A stretch of DNA of 54,343 bases from the NCBI GenBank assembly GCA_964594045.1, contig CAZQKR010000025.1, positions 1-54,343 on the forward strand. Reading direction: 5' to 3'. The DNA comes from UBA2365 sp964594045 (lineage in GTDB: Bacteria; Bacteroidota; Bacteroidia; Chitinophagales; Saprospiraceae). Every line of letters begins with the position of its first letter. Positions within the stretch are counted from its first letter, which is position 1. Below the pieces are notes generated by a model. It did no database searches. It saw only the letters and a program-made list of their open reading frames with translations, and was not told the DNA's origin. The position numbers were made by a program, and so were the translations under genes. Below, one piece after another: positions 35,733-45,480 of this stretch.

Positions 35733-35746
35733 ACTAACAAGTTAGT
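35733..35746. promoter_or_regulatory. Palindrome between the SusE/F-like gene and susC
   Basis: ACTAAC-AA-GTTAGT, a perfect inverted repeat with 6-bp arms, about 86 bp before the susC start. It is a candidate binding site for a PUL regulator, which is not encoded in the window. Confidence 0.4.
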
Positions 35747-35831
35747 GTTAATTTTACACGATTATGTAAAAAGTGAATCCTGGAATTACAAGGGAGCGGT
35801 GGTTAAAATAAAAACAATAAAATATTTACAT

Positions 35832-38771
35832 ATGAAAAGAGCTGTTTACATGCTATTTTTTGCATTGGTGCCTTTGTTGCTGACCAGTCAGACGACCATT
35901 ACCGGAAAGGTAACGGATGCCGGCACCAGGGAACCATTGATCGGTGTTTATGTTGTGGTGAAAGACACGATGCTGGGGGCGACAACTGACTTTGACGGAA
36001 ACTATGAATTGGTTGTGCCAAGAGGTAAGAACACTTTGGTTTTCAGTTATGTCGGTTACCAAAGCGTTGAAAAGACCATCGGTTTTGAATCAGTGATCAA
36101 TGTGGAACTGATCCAGGGACAGGTGCTGGAGGATGTCGTTGTCATCGGCTATGGCACAGTAAAAAGAGAAGATGTGACTGGAACACTGAATACAGTCAGT
36201 TCGGATCAGTTTAACAGAGGGGCTATCACCGGCGCACAGGAGCTGATCGCCGGAAAGATGCCCGGGGTTACGATCACCACCGGCAGCGGCCCGGGTGCCG
36301 GAGCAAAGATCAGGATCAGGGGAGAATCTTCCCTGTACGCATCCAGTGATCCATTGATCGTCATTGACGGGGTACCGATCGATGGCGGAGGTGCATCAGG
36401 AGGCAGGAATTTGCTCAATACCATCAACCCCAACGATATAGAAAATATAACCGTCCTTAAAGATGCTTCTTCAGCAGCCATCTATGGTAACAGGGCTTCC
36501 GGAGGTGTCATGATCATCACGACTAAAAAAGGTAAAGTCGGGGATAAATTCAAAGTAAATTACAGCGGTAATTTTTCAATGGGCAGCACGTACAAAAAAA
36601 TTGAAGTCCTCGACAGAGAGCAGTACATTGAAACATTAAAGAATGTATTGGGTCCTGAACACATATCACTTTCTCTGATCGGTGATCAAAACACCAATTG
36701 GCAAGATCTGATTTTCCAGGATGCGCCCGGCCATGATCATAATTTAAACTTTTCCGGGGCCATAAAAAGTTTGCCATACCGCATCTCTGTGGGATATACA
36801 GATATCGCAGGTTTGTTAAAAACGGACCAGTTTACCAGGTACCTGGGATCGATAAACCTCAATCCTCAATTTTTTAACAACAGGCTCCAGGTCGGCTTAT
36901 ACCTCAAAGCCATGAAGGAAGTCAATCGGTTTGCTGATCATGGAGCTATTGGCAGTGCAATTTATTTTGACCCAACCCATGGACCTTATGACTCGACCAG
37001 TACGTTTGGAGGATATTTTTATTGGCGTGGAAATGATCCTAAAAATCCCTGGCTCCCAAACTCTCTCGCACCACGAAATCCTGTGGCGGTGTTGGAGCAA
37101 CGTGAAGATATATCCAATGTATTCAGATACATCACCAATGCCACTATCGATTATAGGTTCAAATTATTACCAGATTTAAGGGCCAACCTTAGTGTGGGAT
37201 ATGACCATTCTTTTGGGGAAGGAACTGTCAATGTTGATACTTCAGGCGTCTTTGCATATAATGTTGGTACAAAAGGAGGTACAGTTAATTATTACAGACA
37301 GGAAAAAGATAATTCGGTTCTTGAGTTTTATATGAACTATAAAAAAACTTTGGGCAAACACGGATTAGACATCATGGGTGGGTATTCCTGGCAACATTTC
37401 AAATATGATCCCTATTCCATTAATTCTGACGTTGCTGGAACACCTGAATTAACTGATACTTTCATTGATCCAGCAGAATACTTTCTGGTTTCCCTTTTTG
37501 GAAGGATGAATTATTCATTCAGCGACAAATACTTACTGACCTTTACCCTAAGAAGAGACGGGACATCCAGATTTTCTCCCGAAAACAGGTGGGGTCTGTT
37601 TCCATCTGCAGCATTTGCCGTAAAAATCCTTGAAAACAGCAACACGTATTTTAACAGTCTGAAATTACGTCTTGGATGGGGAGTTACCGGCCAGCAGGAC
37701 ATCCCCGGTAATTATTATGCCTACCTGGCCAATTACCAGTATGGCTTCGATAATGCGGCATACCAATTCGGTAATGAATATATTACCACCCTGCGACCCA
37801 ATGGTTATGATGCCAACATCAAATGGGAAGAAACGACTACTTTCAATTTAGGAACAGATTTTGGGATTATTAAGGATAAGGTTTCTGCAACTTTAGATGT
37901 CTATCAGAAATATACCAAAGACTTGCTCAACTACATTCCCGTTCCGGCAGGCACTAACCTGACTAATTTCATAACCACCAACGTTGGCAATATGCAAACC
38001 AAAGGTTTTGAGGTGAGCCTGAATCTGCTCAATATCGGAACCAAGACGATCAAGTGGAATTTCAGCACCAACTTTTCTTATAATTTTACTGAAATCACCA
38101 AACTTACTGCCACTTCAGACAGTACCTATCAGGGGGTTCTTACAGGTGGCATTTCCGGTGGGGTAGGCAGTAATATCCAAATCCACAGTATTGGATATGC
38201 GCCTAATTCTTTCTATGTTTATAAACAGAAATACGATGAAAATGGGATACTGCTGGAAGGACAATTCGAGGATCTCAACGAAGATGGCTTGATCAATTCC
38301 AGTGACAAGTACAGGTTCAAAAAGCCTGCACCGGACTATACGATCGGTTTTACAAGCAGTCTGAATATTTATAATTTTGAATTGAGTTTTGCAGGCAGAT
38401 CAAATATAGGCAACTATGTTTACAGCAACACACAGACGAGCTCAGGAAGTTTTGACGATTTATACCATACCACAAACTATCTGGGCAATATTACCCAATC
38501 GGCGCTTGCACTTGGTGCGTTATCAGAATCAAATCTGACCTTTAGTGACCATTTTGTCAAGGACGCGTCTTTTATGAAAATTGATCATGTTACCATAGGC
38601 TATAATTTTGATCTTAAAAAGGGAAGATTCCTGAAACTTTTTGGCACCGTTCAAAATCCAATTGTGGTAACAAATTATGACGGCTTGGATCCGGAAATTG
38701 GCAATGGAATTGATAATAATTTTTACCCTAGAGCACGTACTTATGTTATTGGCCTAAACATCAATTTGTAA
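35832..38771 (+). CDS. susC: SusC/RagA-family TonB-linked outer-membrane transporter
   Basis: 979 residues from the ATG at 35832 (MKRAVYMLFFALVPLLLTSQ); the frame opens earlier at a GTG at 35745, but the signal begins at this ATG. Order: carboxypeptidase-like regulatory domain (TITGKVTDAGTREPLIGVYV to YVGYQSV), the TonB/SusC segment EDVVVIGYGTVKREDVTGTL, the plug with IRGESSLYASSDPLIVIDGVPI, and a barrel ending with YPRARTYVIGLNINL. There is no N-terminal sigma/FecR signalling extension. It should pull oligosaccharides captured by its SusD partner into the periplasm using TonB energy. susD begins 133 bp downstream. Confidence 0.95.
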   Translation: MKRAVYMLFFALVPLLLTSQTTITGKVTDAGTREPLIGVYVVVKDTMLGATTDFDGNYELVVPRGKNTLVFSYVGYQSVEKTIGFESVINVELIQGQVLEDVVVIGYGTVKREDVTGTLNTVSSDQFNRGAITGAQELIAGKMPGVTITTGSGPGAGAKIRIRGESSLYASSDPLIVIDGVPIDGGGASGGRNLLNTINPNDIENITVLKDASSAAIYGNRASGGVMIITTKKGKVGDKFKVNYSGNFSMGSTYKKIEVLDREQYIETLKNVLGPEHISLSLIGDQNTNWQDLIFQDAPGHDHNLNFSGAIKSLPYRISVGYTDIAGLLKTDQFTRYLGSINLNPQFFNNRLQVGLYLKAMKEVNRFADHGAIGSAIYFDPTHGPYDSTSTFGGYFYWRGNDPKNPWLPNSLAPRNPVAVLEQREDISNVFRYITNATIDYRFKLLPDLRANLSVGYDHSFGEGTVNVDTSGVFAYNVGTKGGTVNYYRQEKDNSVLEFYMNYKKTLGKHGLDIMGGYSWQHFKYDPYSINSDVAGTPELTDTFIDPAEYFLVSLFGRMNYSFSDKYLLTFTLRRDGTSRFSPENRWGLFPSAAFAVKILENSNTYFNSLKLRLGWGVTGQQDIPGNYYAYLANYQYGFDNAAYQFGNEYITTLRPNGYDANIKWEETTTFNLGTDFGIIKDKVSATLDVYQKYTKDLLNYIPVPAGTNLTNFITTNVGNMQTKGFEVSLNLLNIGTKTIKWNFSTNFSYNFTEITKLTATSDSTYQGVLTGGISGGVGSNIQIHSIGYAPNSFYVYKQKYDENGILLEGQFEDLNEDGLINSSDKYRFKKPAPDYTIGFTSSLNIYNFELSFAGRSNIGNYVYSNTQTSSGSFDDLYHTTNYLGNITQSALALGALSESNLTFSDHFVKDASFMKIDHVTIGYNFDLKKGRFLKLFGTVQNPIVVTNYDGLDPEIGNGIDNNFYPRARTYVIGLNINL

Positions 38772-38904
38772 AGCAAATTTTAACGGTATAGTAACTGACA
38801 TCAATATGAATGAATGAAAGTTTATGATGAATCAAAGTTAAAAATCAATGAATTACAACTGATCAGCATAGCTTTCCAAATTTGTCAAAACAAAAAATAA
38901 ACAA

Positions 38905-41076
38905 ATGAACAAGATTAAATTTTTTATAATATGGGTACTCGTCCTGGGTTTTGTCTTTTCAGGTTGTTTTAAAGACCTGAATACAATTCCATTGGATGAA
39001 GACATCACCACTGCAGCAACCGTTTTTGACAACCCTGATGCGTACAAGCAGGTTCTGGCAAAATTATATGCCGGGCTGGCTGTTTCCGGTCAGCAGGGAC
39101 CCGCAGGTCAAGCGGATATCTCAGGTATTGACGAAGGATTCGGACAATACCTTCGGGGACTTTGGTATCACCAGGTACTTCCGACCGATGAGGCGGTCAT
39201 CGGATGGAACGACCAGACCATCAAGGATTTCCATGGACAGAACTGGAGCGCGGATGACGGTTTTATGTTCGCTTTTTACAGCCGGATCTATTACCAGATC
39301 TCCATGTGCAATGAATTTTTAAGGCAGACCACAGAAGATAAACTGGATTCAAGAGGTGTGGACGCTGCGCTGAAAGAAGAAATAGCCGGGTTCCGCGCTG
39401 AAGCCAGATTTTTGAGGGCTTTGAGTTATTGGCATGCACTGGATATTTTCAGGAATGTACCTTTTGTTACCGAAGAAGACCCGATCGGAGCTTTCTTTCC
39501 GGAGCAAACCAATGCAACAGATCTGTTCAATTTTATCGAGTCCGAACTAAAGGATATCGAGGGTAAAATCGCTCCTGCCAGGACCAACCAGTACGGCAGG
39601 GCAGATCAGGGTGCTGTCTGGTCTCTTATGGCTAAGCTTTATCTGAATGCAGAAGTGTATACCGGAACCAAAAAATATACGGAATGCCTAACATACTGCA
39701 AAAAAGTTTTGAATGCCGGATATACACTGGAACCTAAATTCAATAACCTTTTCCTTGCTGACAACCACAAATCAAATGAGATCATCTTCCCGATCACATT
39801 CGACGGAATCCATACCAGGACTTGGGGTGGAACCACCTTCATCATCCGTGCAGGTATAGGTGGCAATATGGTACCTGCAGACTTTGGCGTATCAGGTGGA
39901 TGGGGCGGAACCAGGACCACCAGGCAAATCGTTGAAAAATTTGGAGAAATAGGCGGTACGATCGTTGATTTCTATACCAGAAAGAGCAAACCACAGGTAT
40001 ATATTCCCGGTGATTATCAGGACAATAAGATCAATACGCTTCACGCATTGACCGATGCGGACGGCGACAAGATCTATCAGGGATATCAATACTTTGCAAC
40101 TGATAATGTGACCTTCAAAATTTGCCCCAATCCTTCATTGACTTACTTCTTTGGAGATAATAACGAAGATGGTAAACTTGAAACCGGCGGTGCTTTGCTT
40201 AAAGCCGGAACTGCGGGTTTTTACTACATAGAATTCAATAACAACAACAAGACCTATAAAATTGAAAAGAGAAACTGGAAAGTCAGTGGTTCCGCAGCTG
40301 TTCAGGAAAAATCCTTTACCTGGGATCCTGAACTCGAAATGCTCAAAGTTAATGTCAATATCCAGCCAGGCAACCTTGAGCTGATCGCCAACAACGACCC
40401 TTCCATCTCCCTTGGAGATAATCTGGCTAACGGAATTCTGACACATGGTGGCACTCCAATCGTGATTACTGATGCCACTCCTGCCGAGATCTTTCTGGAT
40501 TTGAGGAAAGAAGAATTTATTTATCAGATCAATTCTACATCTTATGACAGGAGGGCAACATTCCATGCTTCAGGCCAAAACCTGGACATCAATGATCTGA
40601 CCATTTTTACCGACGGCTATGCCGTGACCAAATTCAAAAATGTGACCTCAACCGGGGTAAAAGGATCCAATTCCGATTTTCCGGACACGGATTTTCCTGT
40701 CTTCAGACTGGGTGATATTTATCTGATGGCAGCCGAAGCAATTTTGCGCGGTGCTTCAGGCGGAACTACTGCAGATGCAGTCAACTATTTCAATGCGGTA
40801 AGATCAAGGGCTTTTCAGAGTAATTTAGCCAATATAACAGCTTCTACCCTCACTCTTGACGAGATCCTGGACGAAAGAGCCCGGGAACTGATGTGGGAAT
40901 GCCACAGGAGAACTGACCTGGTCAGATTCGGTCAATTCACCAATGGAAGTTACCTATGGCAATGGAAAGGCGGTGTGAAGGAAGGCAGAACCGTTGGCGC
41001 ATACAGGAATATCTTCCCGATCCCTTCTTCTGATCTTGGAAATAATCCGAATCTGCAACAGAACGACGGATATTGA
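38905..41076 (+). CDS. susD: SusD/RagB-family lipoprotein with inserted SusE/F-like modules
   Basis: 723 residues, about 150-200 longer than usual SusD. The signal ends VFSGC (Cys21). Residues 25-360 have the SusD helical scaffold (for example EEIAGFRAEARFLRALSYWHALDIFRNVPFV at 158-188) and the C-terminal part from about 585 returns to it (LGDIYLMAAEAILRG, LDERARELMWECHRRTDLVRFG). Between them, about 363-457 and 458-545, lie two beta modules. The first reads VYIPGDYQ, then DADGDKIYQGYQYF, FGDNNEDGKLETGG and AGFYYIEFNNNNKTYKI; the second contains LELIANNDPSISLGDN and a GG-P-IVIT turn. These match SusE/SusF-type modules. The protein probably forms the lid on SusC and carries its own extra binding sites. 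Confidence 0.9.
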   Translation: MNKIKFFIIWVLVLGFVFSGCFKDLNTIPLDEDITTAATVFDNPDAYKQVLAKLYAGLAVSGQQGPAGQADISGIDEGFGQYLRGLWYHQVLPTDEAVIGWNDQTIKDFHGQNWSADDGFMFAFYSRIYYQISMCNEFLRQTTEDKLDSRGVDAALKEEIAGFRAEARFLRALSYWHALDIFRNVPFVTEEDPIGAFFPEQTNATDLFNFIESELKDIEGKIAPARTNQYGRADQGAVWSLMAKLYLNAEVYTGTKKYTECLTYCKKVLNAGYTLEPKFNNLFLADNHKSNEIIFPITFDGIHTRTWGGTTFIIRAGIGGNMVPADFGVSGGWGGTRTTRQIVEKFGEIGGTIVDFYTRKSKPQVYIPGDYQDNKINTLHALTDADGDKIYQGYQYFATDNVTFKICPNPSLTYFFGDNNEDGKLETGGALLKAGTAGFYYIEFNNNNKTYKIEKRNWKVSGSAAVQEKSFTWDPELEMLKVNVNIQPGNLELIANNDPSISLGDNLANGILTHGGTPIVITDATPAEIFLDLRKEEFIYQINSTSYDRRATFHASGQNLDINDLTIFTDGYAVTKFKNVTSTGVKGSNSDFPDTDFPVFRLGDIYLMAAEAILRGASGGTTADAVNYFNAVRSRAFQSNLANITASTLTLDEILDERARELMWECHRRTDLVRFGQFTNGSYLWQWKGGVKEGRTVGAYRNIFPIPSSDLGNNPNLQQNDGY

Positions 41077-41097
41077 TCTGTGTTTTGATATGAAAAT

Positions 41098-41129
41098 AAA
41101 AAAACCTGAGTTGCAACTCAGGTTTTTTT
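41098..41129. terminator. Bidirectional terminator between susD and the S9 peptidase
   Basis: A fully palindromic 32-bp element: seven A, the stem CCTGAGTT/AACTCAGG around a central GC, seven T. It serves both converging genes. Confidence 0.85.
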
Positions 41130-41132
41130 ATT

Positions 41133-43073
41133 TTACAAGGTTTCTCTTAGCCACCTGAAAAACTCCCGCTGCCAGGTCAAACCGTTCTGGGGTTTTAAAA
41201 CAAAGTGATTTTCATCAGGAAAATAGAGTAACCTGCTTTTGATCCCTCTCAACTGAGCTGCCTGAAATGCTTCCATGCCCTGACCAAGCGGTACCCTGAA
41301 ATCCCTTTCATTCTGGACGATCAAAATCGGTGTATTCCAGTTCTGGACAAAATTGACCGGGTTGAAATCCGTATAGGCTCGTTTGTGTTCCTTTATCCAA
41401 TAAGGTCCGCCAAAGTCATAATTCGGAAAGAAAACCTCTTCCGTGGTACCATACATGCTCTGGAGATTGAACACACCGTTATGAGAAATGAAGGTCTTAA
41501 ACCTGTTCTGATGTATCCCTGCCAGATAAAAAACAGAATATCCGCCATAGCTGGCTCCAACAGCACCCAGGCGTTTTGAGTCCACAAAAGGCTCTTTGGC
41601 CAGCGCATCGATGGCTGAAAGATAGTCCTTCATATTCTGGCCACCCCAGTCACCGCTGATCTGTTCGTTCCATTCCACACCAAATCCGGGCATTCCACGT
41701 CTGCTCGGTGCCACAACAATATAGCCCTGGCCTGCCATGACCTGCAGGTTCCAGCGGAAAGAATAAAACTGTGTCAGTGCAGATTGCGGTCCTCCCTGAC
41801 AATACAACAATGCAGGATATTTCTTCGCCGGATCAAAATCAGGAGGGTAAACTACCCAGACCAACATTTGTTTGTTGTCTGTTGTCGTCACATACCTGCG
41901 CTCCACCCTGCTCTTCCGGATGCTGTCGTAGTGTTTTTTATTCACAAAAGTCAATTGGTTCCATTGACCGCTTTTCAGATCAAAACTGTATAATTCTGCA
42001 GCCGTGTTCAGGTCGGTCCTGCTGATGATCAGCATATTATCCGTTTCTCCCACTATTGAGGTGACATCAAATTCTCCTTTGGTAAGTTGCGTGACCACAG
42101 GCATTTTTTTGGTCAGGCCCGGAAAATCAACTTCAAACAATTGAATGGTACCATCCACAGGTGCCGTAAAATAAATGCTTTTCCCGTCCTTTGCCCAGAC
42201 AAATTGTTCTACGGTCCCGTCCCATTGTGCAGTCAAATTTTGAAAAACGTTTTTGCTGAGCACTTTCAAATCCTGTTTATCCGCTTCAAAACCATCGGTT
42301 TCCATTGAAAGAAAAGCCAGGTCACCAAACTGATTAAAAGACGGGTAAAGGTCATAACCAAGGTTGGTTTCCGTCAGGTTTACAGTCTTTTTGGTAAAAA
42401 TATCATAGAGATACAGGTCCGTATTGGTACTCAAGGCGGCATCAGTACCATTTTTTTTCTTACATACATAAACAATACTTCTTCCGTCCGGACTCCAGTT
42501 GTAATCCTGATCATCGCCCCATGTCTTTCTGGGACTATCAAATGGCTCACCGGCCATCAGGTCAATGTCAGCTATTGTGGTATCCGCCAAAGATTTGAGG
42601 AAAATATGGCGAAAGGTGCCGTCACTCCAACTGTCCCAATGTCTGTAATTGAGGCTGTTAAAGACATGAGCGGTGGATTTGTCCAATTCAGGATACAGAT
42701 CCTTTCCAAAAACAGGCTCCACTTTCACCGGTTTGTCATAGATCTTGTACTGACCATCTGGGGAAACATTTTTATCCCTGATCAGTGCTTCATAGGATTC
42801 CAACTTCACGGGTTCCCCACCCTTTACTGCAACTGAATAAAAAGCGGTGTTGAACTTGTTGGCCTCCATATCCGGGGTGGCCACTGAATAGATTACAGAT
42901 CTTCCATCTTTTGTGAGCCCGATCCCGGATACCCTGCCCAGTTTCCATAACAGTTCGGGATGCATGACATCCATGCGTTGAGGTTCCGTAACCACCACAG
43001 CCTCTTTTTGGGCATAGCAGGAAGATATACCGATCATCAGGATGAAGAGAGGAATAAAAATATTTTTTCTCAT
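41133..43073 (-). CDS. S9-family serine peptidase (prolyl oligopeptidase superfamily)
   Basis: 646 residues with a signal peptide (MRKNIFIPLFILMIGISSCYA); a cysteine at 19 could even be a lipobox. Residues about 40-380 are WD40-like propeller repeats (WSPDGRSIVYVCKK and similar), and about 385-646 form the alpha/beta-hydrolase domain. The catalytic triad is visible: Ser508 in GASYGGY, Asp591 in NERDFRVP and His623 in DENHF. Such peptidases clip short peptides in the periplasm. It converges on susD, sharing the terminator, and its own promoter lies just upstream of the start, so it is likely not part of the polysaccharide operon. Confidence 0.93.
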   Translation of the reverse strand: MRKNIFIPLFILMIGISSCYAQKEAVVVTEPQRMDVMHPELLWKLGRVSGIGLTKDGRSVIYSVATPDMEANKFNTAFYSVAVKGGEPVKLESYEALIRDKNVSPDGQYKIYDKPVKVEPVFGKDLYPELDKSTAHVFNSLNYRHWDSWSDGTFRHIFLKSLADTTIADIDLMAGEPFDSPRKTWGDDQDYNWSPDGRSIVYVCKKKNGTDAALSTNTDLYLYDIFTKKTVNLTETNLGYDLYPSFNQFGDLAFLSMETDGFEADKQDLKVLSKNVFQNLTAQWDGTVEQFVWAKDGKSIYFTAPVDGTIQLFEVDFPGLTKKMPVVTQLTKGEFDVTSIVGETDNMLIISRTDLNTAAELYSFDLKSGQWNQLTFVNKKHYDSIRKSRVERRYVTTTDNKQMLVWVVYPPDFDPAKKYPALLYCQGGPQSALTQFYSFRWNLQVMAGQGYIVVAPSRRGMPGFGVEWNEQISGDWGGQNMKDYLSAIDALAKEPFVDSKRLGAVGASYGGYSVFYLAGIHQNRFKTFISHNGVFNLQSMYGTTEEVFFPNYDFGGPYWIKEHKRAYTDFNPVNFVQNWNTPILIVQNERDFRVPLGQGMEAFQAAQLRGIKSRLLYFPDENHFVLKPQNGLTWQREFFRWLRETL

Positions 43074-43465
43074 GATTTTTAATTATTTGAAAGCAAAATT
43101 AAAAAAAAAACAAATCCGGTCAATTTCGGATTCTGTATTCCTGGCAAACTAAAGACCGTTTTAAATAAAAATTGTTGACAGGATCAGGTAAATTTTTTTT
43201 ACCAATTCTAAAAATAATAAGTTTCTTCAATGCTTTCAACATGAATTGCATCACAAATAATAATAACTTAAAATACAAAAAACAGATAAATTGAAGCCAA
43301 ACCCAAAAATTATTGAATTATCACCAAATTTTATCCTGAAATTCTTTATTTTTAAGGAAATATGTGATTTGATCAAAAAATTGCTTATTTTTGACGGTAA
43401 AATATAATTTGGGTATTTTCATTTTTTTTACTCTTTTTTTGATAAATATTTTAAATTTTACGGTT
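43074..43465. other. Divergent promoter region of the S9 peptidase and serC
   Basis: 392 bp. It contains the peptidase promoter (43094-43123) and, for serC, TATTTTTG at 43386-43393, an exact TAnnTTTG match whose -33 region (TGTG 19-20 bp upstream) is poor. No riboswitch-like folding or small gene is evident. Confidence 0.5.
43094..43123 (-). promoter_or_regulatory. Promoter of the S9 peptidase gene
   Basis: On the minus strand, TTG (43121-43123) lies 19 bp before TAATTTTG (43094-43101), a full match to the Bacteroidota consensus. The leader to the ATG at 43073 would be about 15 nt, the same layout as at thrS. Confidence 0.55.
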
Positions 43466-44536
43466 ATGAAAAAACATAATTTCTTTGCAGGACCTTCTGT
43501 ACTTCCTGAAATAGCCATTCAGAACAGCATTAAAGCAATTGACAATTTCAGTGATACAGGTATTTCATTATTAAGCATTTCCCATAGAAGTAAAGAATTC
43601 CAGGCGGTTATGGATGATGCGCAGGCTTTGTTCAAAAAATTACTGGATATTCCGGAAGGATATCACGTGTTGTTCCTTGGAGGAGGTGCCAGCACTCAGT
43701 TTTATACGGTACCCTTCAACCTGATGGAGAAAAAATCTGCCTACCTGGTAACCGGTGAATGGGCAGGTAAAGCATACAAGGAAGCTAAAATTTTTGGCGA
43801 AGCTGTTGAGGTAGCCTCATCCAAAGACAAAAACTTCAACTATATTCCAAGAGGATATGAAATTCCAAAGGACGCGGATTATTTCCACATTACCACCAAC
43901 AACACCATTTACGGAACAGAGATCAGGGAAGACATCGATTCACCTGTGACACTGGTTGCGGACATGTCATCAGACATTTTCTCCAGACCTGTGGATGTTT
44001 CCAAATATGGCCTGATCTATGGCGGCGCACAGAAAAACCTCGCTCCTTCAGGCGTGACTTTTGTGATCGTCAGAGAAGATATCCTTGGAAAAGTAAGCCG
44101 GCCGATCCCAACGATGATCAATTACAACACCCATATTACCAAAGGTTCAATGTTCAACACACCTCCGGTATTGCCTATTTTCACGGCTCTTGAAACACTG
44201 AAATGGCTCGAAAACCTCGGTGGCGTTAAAGTCATGCAAAAGATGAATATCGAGAAAGCGAAATTGTTGTATGATGAGATCGACCGCAACAAACTGTTCA
44301 TTCCGACCATTCCGGATGAAAAGGACAGGTCAATCATGAACATCTGTTTCGTCATGAATGAAAATTATATTGAGCTAAACGACGACTTCCTGAAATTCGC
44401 TTCCGAACGCGGCATGGTCGGCTTGAAAGGCCACAGGTCAGTTGGCGGTTTCCGCGCTTCCACCTATAACGCATTGCCAAAAGAAAGCGTTGAAGCATTG
44501 GTCAGCTGCATGAAGGAATTTGAAGCAATGCATTGA
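43466..44536 (+). CDS. serC: Phosphoserine aminotransferase
   Basis: 356 residues from the ATG at 43466 (MKKHNFFAGPSVLPEIAIQN); the frame extends to 43391, but the family start is here. It makes 3-phosphoserine from 3-phosphohydroxypyruvate and glutamate. The PLP lysine is Lys190 in YGGAQKNLAPSG; the start NFFAGPSVLP, GISLLSISHRSKEF and GLKGHRSVGGFRASTYNA near the end are hallmark segments. The serA gene follows after 24 bp, then DUF1015 after 2 bp, a serine-biosynthesis operon frequently seen in Bacteroidota. Confidence 0.97.
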   Translation: MKKHNFFAGPSVLPEIAIQNSIKAIDNFSDTGISLLSISHRSKEFQAVMDDAQALFKKLLDIPEGYHVLFLGGGASTQFYTVPFNLMEKKSAYLVTGEWAGKAYKEAKIFGEAVEVASSKDKNFNYIPRGYEIPKDADYFHITTNNTIYGTEIREDIDSPVTLVADMSSDIFSRPVDVSKYGLIYGGAQKNLAPSGVTFVIVREDILGKVSRPIPTMINYNTHITKGSMFNTPPVLPIFTALETLKWLENLGGVKVMQKMNIEKAKLLYDEIDRNKLFIPTIPDEKDRSIMNICFVMNENYIELNDDFLKFASERGMVGLKGHRSVGGFRASTYNALPKESVEALVSCMKEFEAMH

Positions 44537-44560
44537 TTCATTCACCAAAATATCTGAAAT

Positions 44561-45478
44561 ATGAAAGTTTTAGTTGCCACAGACAAGCCATTCGCCAAAG
44601 TTGCTGTTGACGGGATCAGGGAGATCATCGAGTCCAACGGATTTGAATTCGCCCTTCTGGAAAAATACACGACACCGGAGGAACTTTATGAAGCGGTCAA
44701 AGATGTACATGCTTTGATCATCCGCAGCGATAAAGTGACCAGGGAAGTGATGGGTCATGCGCCTGAACTGAAGATCGTGGTACGCGCAGGAGCGGGTTAT
44801 GACAACGTTGATCTGCCGGCGGCCACTGAGAATAACATCGTGGTGATGAATACTCCGGGTCAAAATTCCAATGCAGTGGCTGAACTTGCACTTGGCATGA
44901 TGGTTTTTCTGGCCAGGAAAAAATTCAACGGTGCATCAGGAACAGAATTGCGCGGTAAAAAGCTTGGCATCCATGCATTTGGCAATGTAGGCAGATACGT
45001 TGCGGAAATAGCCAAAGGATTCGGCATGGAAATCTATGCTTTTGATCCGTTCGTGGATGCTGCAACAATGGAAAAAGCAGGCGTGATCCCTGTATCCGAG
45101 CTTGGATCATTGTACGAAAAATGCCAGTATATTTCATTGCATATTCCTGCCAATGAAAAAACAAAGAAAAGCATCAATTACGAATTGCTCCAGAGATTGC
45201 CAAAAAATGCTACCATCGTCAATACTGCCCGCAAGGAAGTCATTCATGAAGATGATCTGATCAAACTCATGGAAGAAAGAGCGGATTTAAGTTATATTTC
45301 TGACATCGCTCCGGATGCAAAGGATGTTTTTGAAGCAAATTTTGGCGACAGGATCTTCTTCACACCCAAGAAAGCTGGCGCACAGACCGCTGAAGCCAAT
45401 ATCAATGCCGGTTTGGCCGCAGCAAGACAGATCGCTGATTATTTTTTGAATGGAAATACCACTTTTAAAGTTAACTGA
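44561..45478 (+). CDS. serA: D-3-phosphoglycerate dehydrogenase, lysine-type
   Basis: 305 residues with no ACT or other C-terminal regulatory domain. The start VLVATDKPFAKVAVDGI and RAGAGYDNVDLPAA are typical of phosphoglycerate dehydrogenases, and the NAD-binding segment is GIHAFGNVGRYVAEIAKGFG. NTARKEVIHED supplies the substrate-binding Arg. At the place where TPHIxG normally gives the catalytic His, the sequence reads FTPKKAGAQTAEAN, so lysine replaces it. I recall this lysine form from other Bacteroidota and from Entamoeba. The serC neighbour supports the role in serine synthesis. Lack of an ACT domain implies no serine feedback of the usual kind. Confidence 0.93.
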   Translation: MKVLVATDKPFAKVAVDGIREIIESNGFEFALLEKYTTPEELYEAVKDVHALIIRSDKVTREVMGHAPELKIVVRAGAGYDNVDLPAATENNIVVMNTPGQNSNAVAELALGMMVFLARKKFNGASGTELRGKKLGIHAFGNVGRYVAEIAKGFGMEIYAFDPFVDAATMEKAGVIPVSELGSLYEKCQYISLHIPANEKTKKSINYELLQRLPKNATIVNTARKEVIHEDDLIKLMEERADLSYISDIAPDAKDVFEANFGDRIFFTPKKAGAQTAEANINAGLAAARQIADYFLNGNTTFKVN

Positions 45479-45480
45479 TC

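Noticed and set aside
35832..38771. SusC with sigma/anti-sigma signalling extension
   Set aside because: The regulatory domain is followed directly by the plug; there is no secretin/TonB short N-terminal domain and no FecR or ECF sigma gene nearby.
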